This document shows positions 60,120-64,000 of a DNA stretch of 64,000 bases, one piece after another; within the stretch, counting starts at the first letter, position 1, and each line of letters begins with the position of its first letter. Below the pieces are notes generated by a model. That model had not been told where the DNA came from and searched no databases. It was given only the letters and a program-made list of their open reading frames with translations. Location of the stretch: assembly GCA_028282805.1 (NCBI GenBank), contig JANQHD010000035.1:1-64000 (forward strand), in the 5' to 3' direction. The DNA comes from Phycisphaeraceae bacterium. Lineage in GTDB: Bacteria; Planctomycetota; Phycisphaerae; Phycisphaerales; Zrk34. The position numbers were made by a program, and so were the translations under genes.

Positions 60120-60512
60120 TCAGGCCGCCACGCTCTCGCGGCAACCGCTGGTCAGTCGTTTGATCGATAACCGCAGCTTGATCAACCGCTGCGTGGCCCG
60201 GCCGACCCGCAGGTCACGCACGGCCGTCACCGCCGCGCTCACCCACGCGGTCACGTTCGCCCCCAGCCCGGTGCTGACGCGGTCCACTTCCAAACTCACC
60301 GCCCCGCCGTGGCGGATCGCTTCGAGCAGTTGCGGCGTGTCCGAGATGTAGGTCGTCAGCCCACCGCGGTCGGTGTGCTGGTAGCGCACACGCCGGCTGT
60401 GCGTGCGGCCGGTCGTGTGGTCGTAAACGGTCAGCGTGCCCCAGGTGTGGTCCAACAGGTGCCGGATCGCCTGGCGGTCGGTCAGCGTGTCGGTTGCGGT
60501 CTGGCGGATCAT
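60120..60512 (-). CDS. hypothetical protein, possible split-barrel FMN-type
   Basis: A 130-aa protein; the ATG at 60512 follows GAAAGGACACACCCG. The sequence DRQAIRHLLDHTWGTLTVYD then TYISDTPQLLEAIRHGGAVSLEVDRV loosely resembles pyridoxamine 5'-phosphate oxidase-like split barrels, but no clear FMN motif is visible. The C-terminal third is basic. Not assigned further. Confidence 0.6.
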   Translation of the reverse strand: MIRQTATDTLTDRQAIRHLLDHTWGTLTVYDHTTGRTHSRRVRYQHTDRGGLTTYISDTPQLLEAIRHGGAVSLEVDRVSTGLGANVTAWVSAAVTAVRDLRVGRATQRLIKLRLSIKRLTSGCRESVAA

Positions 60513-60721
60513 CGGGTGTGTCCTTTCACCATCTTTGACGTATTCATCGGCTCGTTGTTGCAATGTTTTTGACGTGGCAAATCATGCCCCGTTTCACCCC
60601 CGGCAACGCCCTTTGGCACAATTTATGGGGCGTGCGACAACGCTTTCGATGGTAAAGACTTCCCCGATGCAGTGACGCGAATCTCCCGGCTTATTCTGAC
60701 ATCCACGCGAAACCGAAAACG

Positions 60722-62686
<1,965 letters not shown>

Positions 62687-62730
62687 GGCCGACATGATAG
62701 TCCGGCCATGGGCGGTTGGCGATCCTCGTT

Positions 62731-64000
62731 TCACCGCCGCTTGCGGCTCAGCGCCAAGGCGCCCATACCCAGCAACATCAAGCTCGCCGGCTCGGGCACG
62801 GCCGGGGCCGCGGGGGTCGTCTGGCCGAAGGTCGCGCCGAGGAAGTTCAGGTCGAGCAGTGAGACCACGCCGTCGTAATTGAAGTCGCCTTCCTGCCACG
62901 TCGTGCCGGTGCCGAAGTTCGCGCCCAGGGCGTTGAGGTCGAGCAGGCTGACGGCGCCGTCGCCGTTGGCGTCGCCGCGGAACGTGGCCAGCAGGCGGAC
63001 TTGGTCGGCGATGCCGTCGACGCCCGTGTCTTCGTACAGCACGGCCAGCGCGTGGTTGGCGTCGGCCAGGTCGGTGCCGGTGATGGCGGTCTGATCGTAA
63101 GCGCCGTCGATCCCGCCGGCGCCCGCGGCGGTAAGCACGACGAACGAATCACCCAGCGATGGGGTGAAGCCCGAATCGAACCCGACCGCCAGGCCGCCGC
63201 CCTTGAGCGACACGTCGCCGGCCACTTCGAGCAGGTCGTGGTCGTTGCCCGCCGTGCCGCCCGCGCCCAGGTCGACTTCGAGGCTCGAACCGTCGCGCTG
63301 GGTGTAGTTGCCGGTGACGGTCAGGCGTCGCGCGTCGACCGGCAGCGTGTAGTTCAGCACGATGTGCGGCACGGGGCTGCCCTTCTGGTTGGAGTTGGCC
63401 CAAAGGCCGTTGGCTTGGGCGCTGGCCTCGCTGGCGGTGTCGTACTTGAGCATGAGCTGGTAGACGCTGTTGGCCAAGTTGGCGATGACGTCGGCGGAGA
63501 AGGTCGCGCCGTCGAGTGTGAGTTGGTCGCCGCCGTTGAGTGTGTCGGGGTTGAAGCCGTTGATCGTGCCGAGCAGGCCGAGCGCATCGTAGTCGCCGCC
63601 GGCGGTGGTCCACGCGGTGCCGGTCTCGGCGAGGTTCCAGGTGGCTGTGGCCTCGTCGAAATCGCGGGTCAGCGGGAAGACCTGCAGGTCGGGCGAGCTG
63701 CTGACGGCCGGGGCCCAGTTGAAGCCGATGGTCAGCACCAGCTCCGCGCCGGTCACGGTCGCGCCCGCGGGCAGGCTGGCGCCGGCCAGGTCGAACTCGA
63801 TGGCGGCGCGGGCCACGCCCTCGTTGGTCACGCCGATGCCGAGGCGTTGCGAGTCCCAGTTGGTGTCCGGTGCGCCGTCGCGGATGCTGATGTCCTGCGT
63901 AGCGTTGACGGTGACCGAGCCGGTCGTGCCGCCGGCGACGTCGGTGATGCGGAGCACGCCGTCGTTGTTCACGTCGAGGTCGAAGGCGATCGTGCCGTTG
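62731..64000 (-). CDS. PEP-CTERM protein with DNRLRE-like and dockerin-like regions (5' partial)
   Basis: The frame is open to the window edge, so the N-terminus is missing. The visible part (about 420 aa) has a beta-rich DNRLRE-like module first (ARAAIEFDL; VTGAELVLTI; VFPLTRDFDEATATWN; VPHIVLNY), then two dockerin-like calcium loops (GDANGDGAVSLLDLNALG and GDFNYDGVVSLLDLNFLG), then VPEPASLMLLGMGALALSRK, the exosortase signal. Probably a large surface or matrix protein. It ends in a diverged copy of the GCTAAGCCGC repeat. Confidence 0.88.
   Translation of the reverse strand, partial: NGTIAFDLDVNNDGVLRITDVAGGTTGSVTVNATQDISIRDGAPDTNWDSQRLGIGVTNEGVARAAIEFDLAGASLPAGATVTGAELVLTIGFNWAPAVSSSPDLQVFPLTRDFDEATATWNLAETGTAWTTAGGDYDALGLLGTINGFNPDTLNGGDQLTLDGATFSADVIANLANSVYQLMLKYDTASEASAQANGLWANSNQKGSPVPHIVLNYTLPVDARRLTVTGNYTQRDGSSLEVDLGAGGTAGNDHDLLEVAGDVSLKGGGLAVGFDSGFTPSLGDSFVVLTAAGAGGIDGAYDQTAITGTDLADANHALAVLYEDTGVDGIADQVRLLATFRGDANGDGAVSLLDLNALGANFGTGTTWQEGDFNYDGVVSLLDLNFLGATFGQTTPAAPAVPEPASLMLLGMGALALSRKRR

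Overview
The window is a 64 kb piece of a GC-rich bacterial chromosome, probably Planctomycetota and most likely class Phycisphaerae. The inference rests on two PEP-CTERM proteins (one with dockerin-like repeats), McsA/McsB, a FGly-type sulfatase, Gfo/Idh/MocA oxidoreductases, Kdo (waaA, kdsA) and murein (murA) genes of a Gram-negative envelope, and strong codon GC bias. Nearly all of it is core housekeeping sequence. No phage, intact IS element or CRISPR array was seen.

Layout. 0-1 kb: low-GC accessory DNA (small ORF plus a 133-aa protein) abutting the 3' end of an initiator tRNA gene. 1.3-4 kb: purD, hemL. 4-9.7 kb: lipoprotein, ROK kinase, MFS carrier and AMP-forming acetyl-CoA synthetase. 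10-12.5 kb: lipoprotein gene lying between two near-identical palindromes, then a sulfatase. 12.5-16.5 kb: two-gene acetate/acyl-CoA operon (ADP-forming acyl-CoA synthetase, then CoA-transferase fused to GNAT). 16.7-22.3 kb: adk, tRNA-Gly and a tightly coupled four-gene operon (DinB-like, NRDE, an 869-aa hydrolase/DedA/ATP-grasp fusion, and a PmtA-like methyltransferase). 22.4-24.6 kb: DUF502, HPF, PtsN, HPr. 25-31 kb: VOC, Trm112-like, murA, EboC-like hydrolase, two oxidoreductases. 31-36.9 kb: Tat-exported amidase, PEP-CTERM protein, ECF sigma/anti-sigma pair, epimerase, ilvE-like, rplT, rpmI. 37-45.7 kb: glycosyltransferase, xseA, rpsT, tRNA-Gln, mcsA-mcsB, sugar isomerase, waaA-proB-kdsA. 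45.7-47.4 kb: accessory island with degenerate repeats, five consecutive hairpins, three identical-type 23-bp palindromes, an ArsR-like repressor and a low-GC gene. 47.4-64 kb: accA, tyrA-proC, NifU-like, hydrolase, DtxR-like, GlmU-like, a broken GxxExxY element, alcohol dehydrogenase, HEAT lipoprotein, D-amino-acid aminotransferase, CYTH, Fur-like, a TsaE-YacG fusion, thiL, an extended argH, and a PEP-CTERM/dockerin-like protein running off the end.

What looks most novel: (1) the 17.7-22.3 kb operon, whose central protein joins an alpha/beta hydrolase, a DedA/VTT membrane domain and an ATP-grasp ligase and is translationally coupled to a lipid-methyltransferase-like enzyme, suggesting an undescribed membrane-lipid tailoring pathway; (2) the 45.95-46.37 kb region, where a chain of five hairpins sits between palindromic operators of an adjacent ArsR-like gene; (3) a TsaE-YacG fusion; (4) GxxExxY-associated small elements with terminal inverted repeats; (5) a recurrent -10-to-ATG spacing of 6-9 nt that points to leaderless mRNAs. 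Functions are read from recognisable motifs only. No database search was possible.
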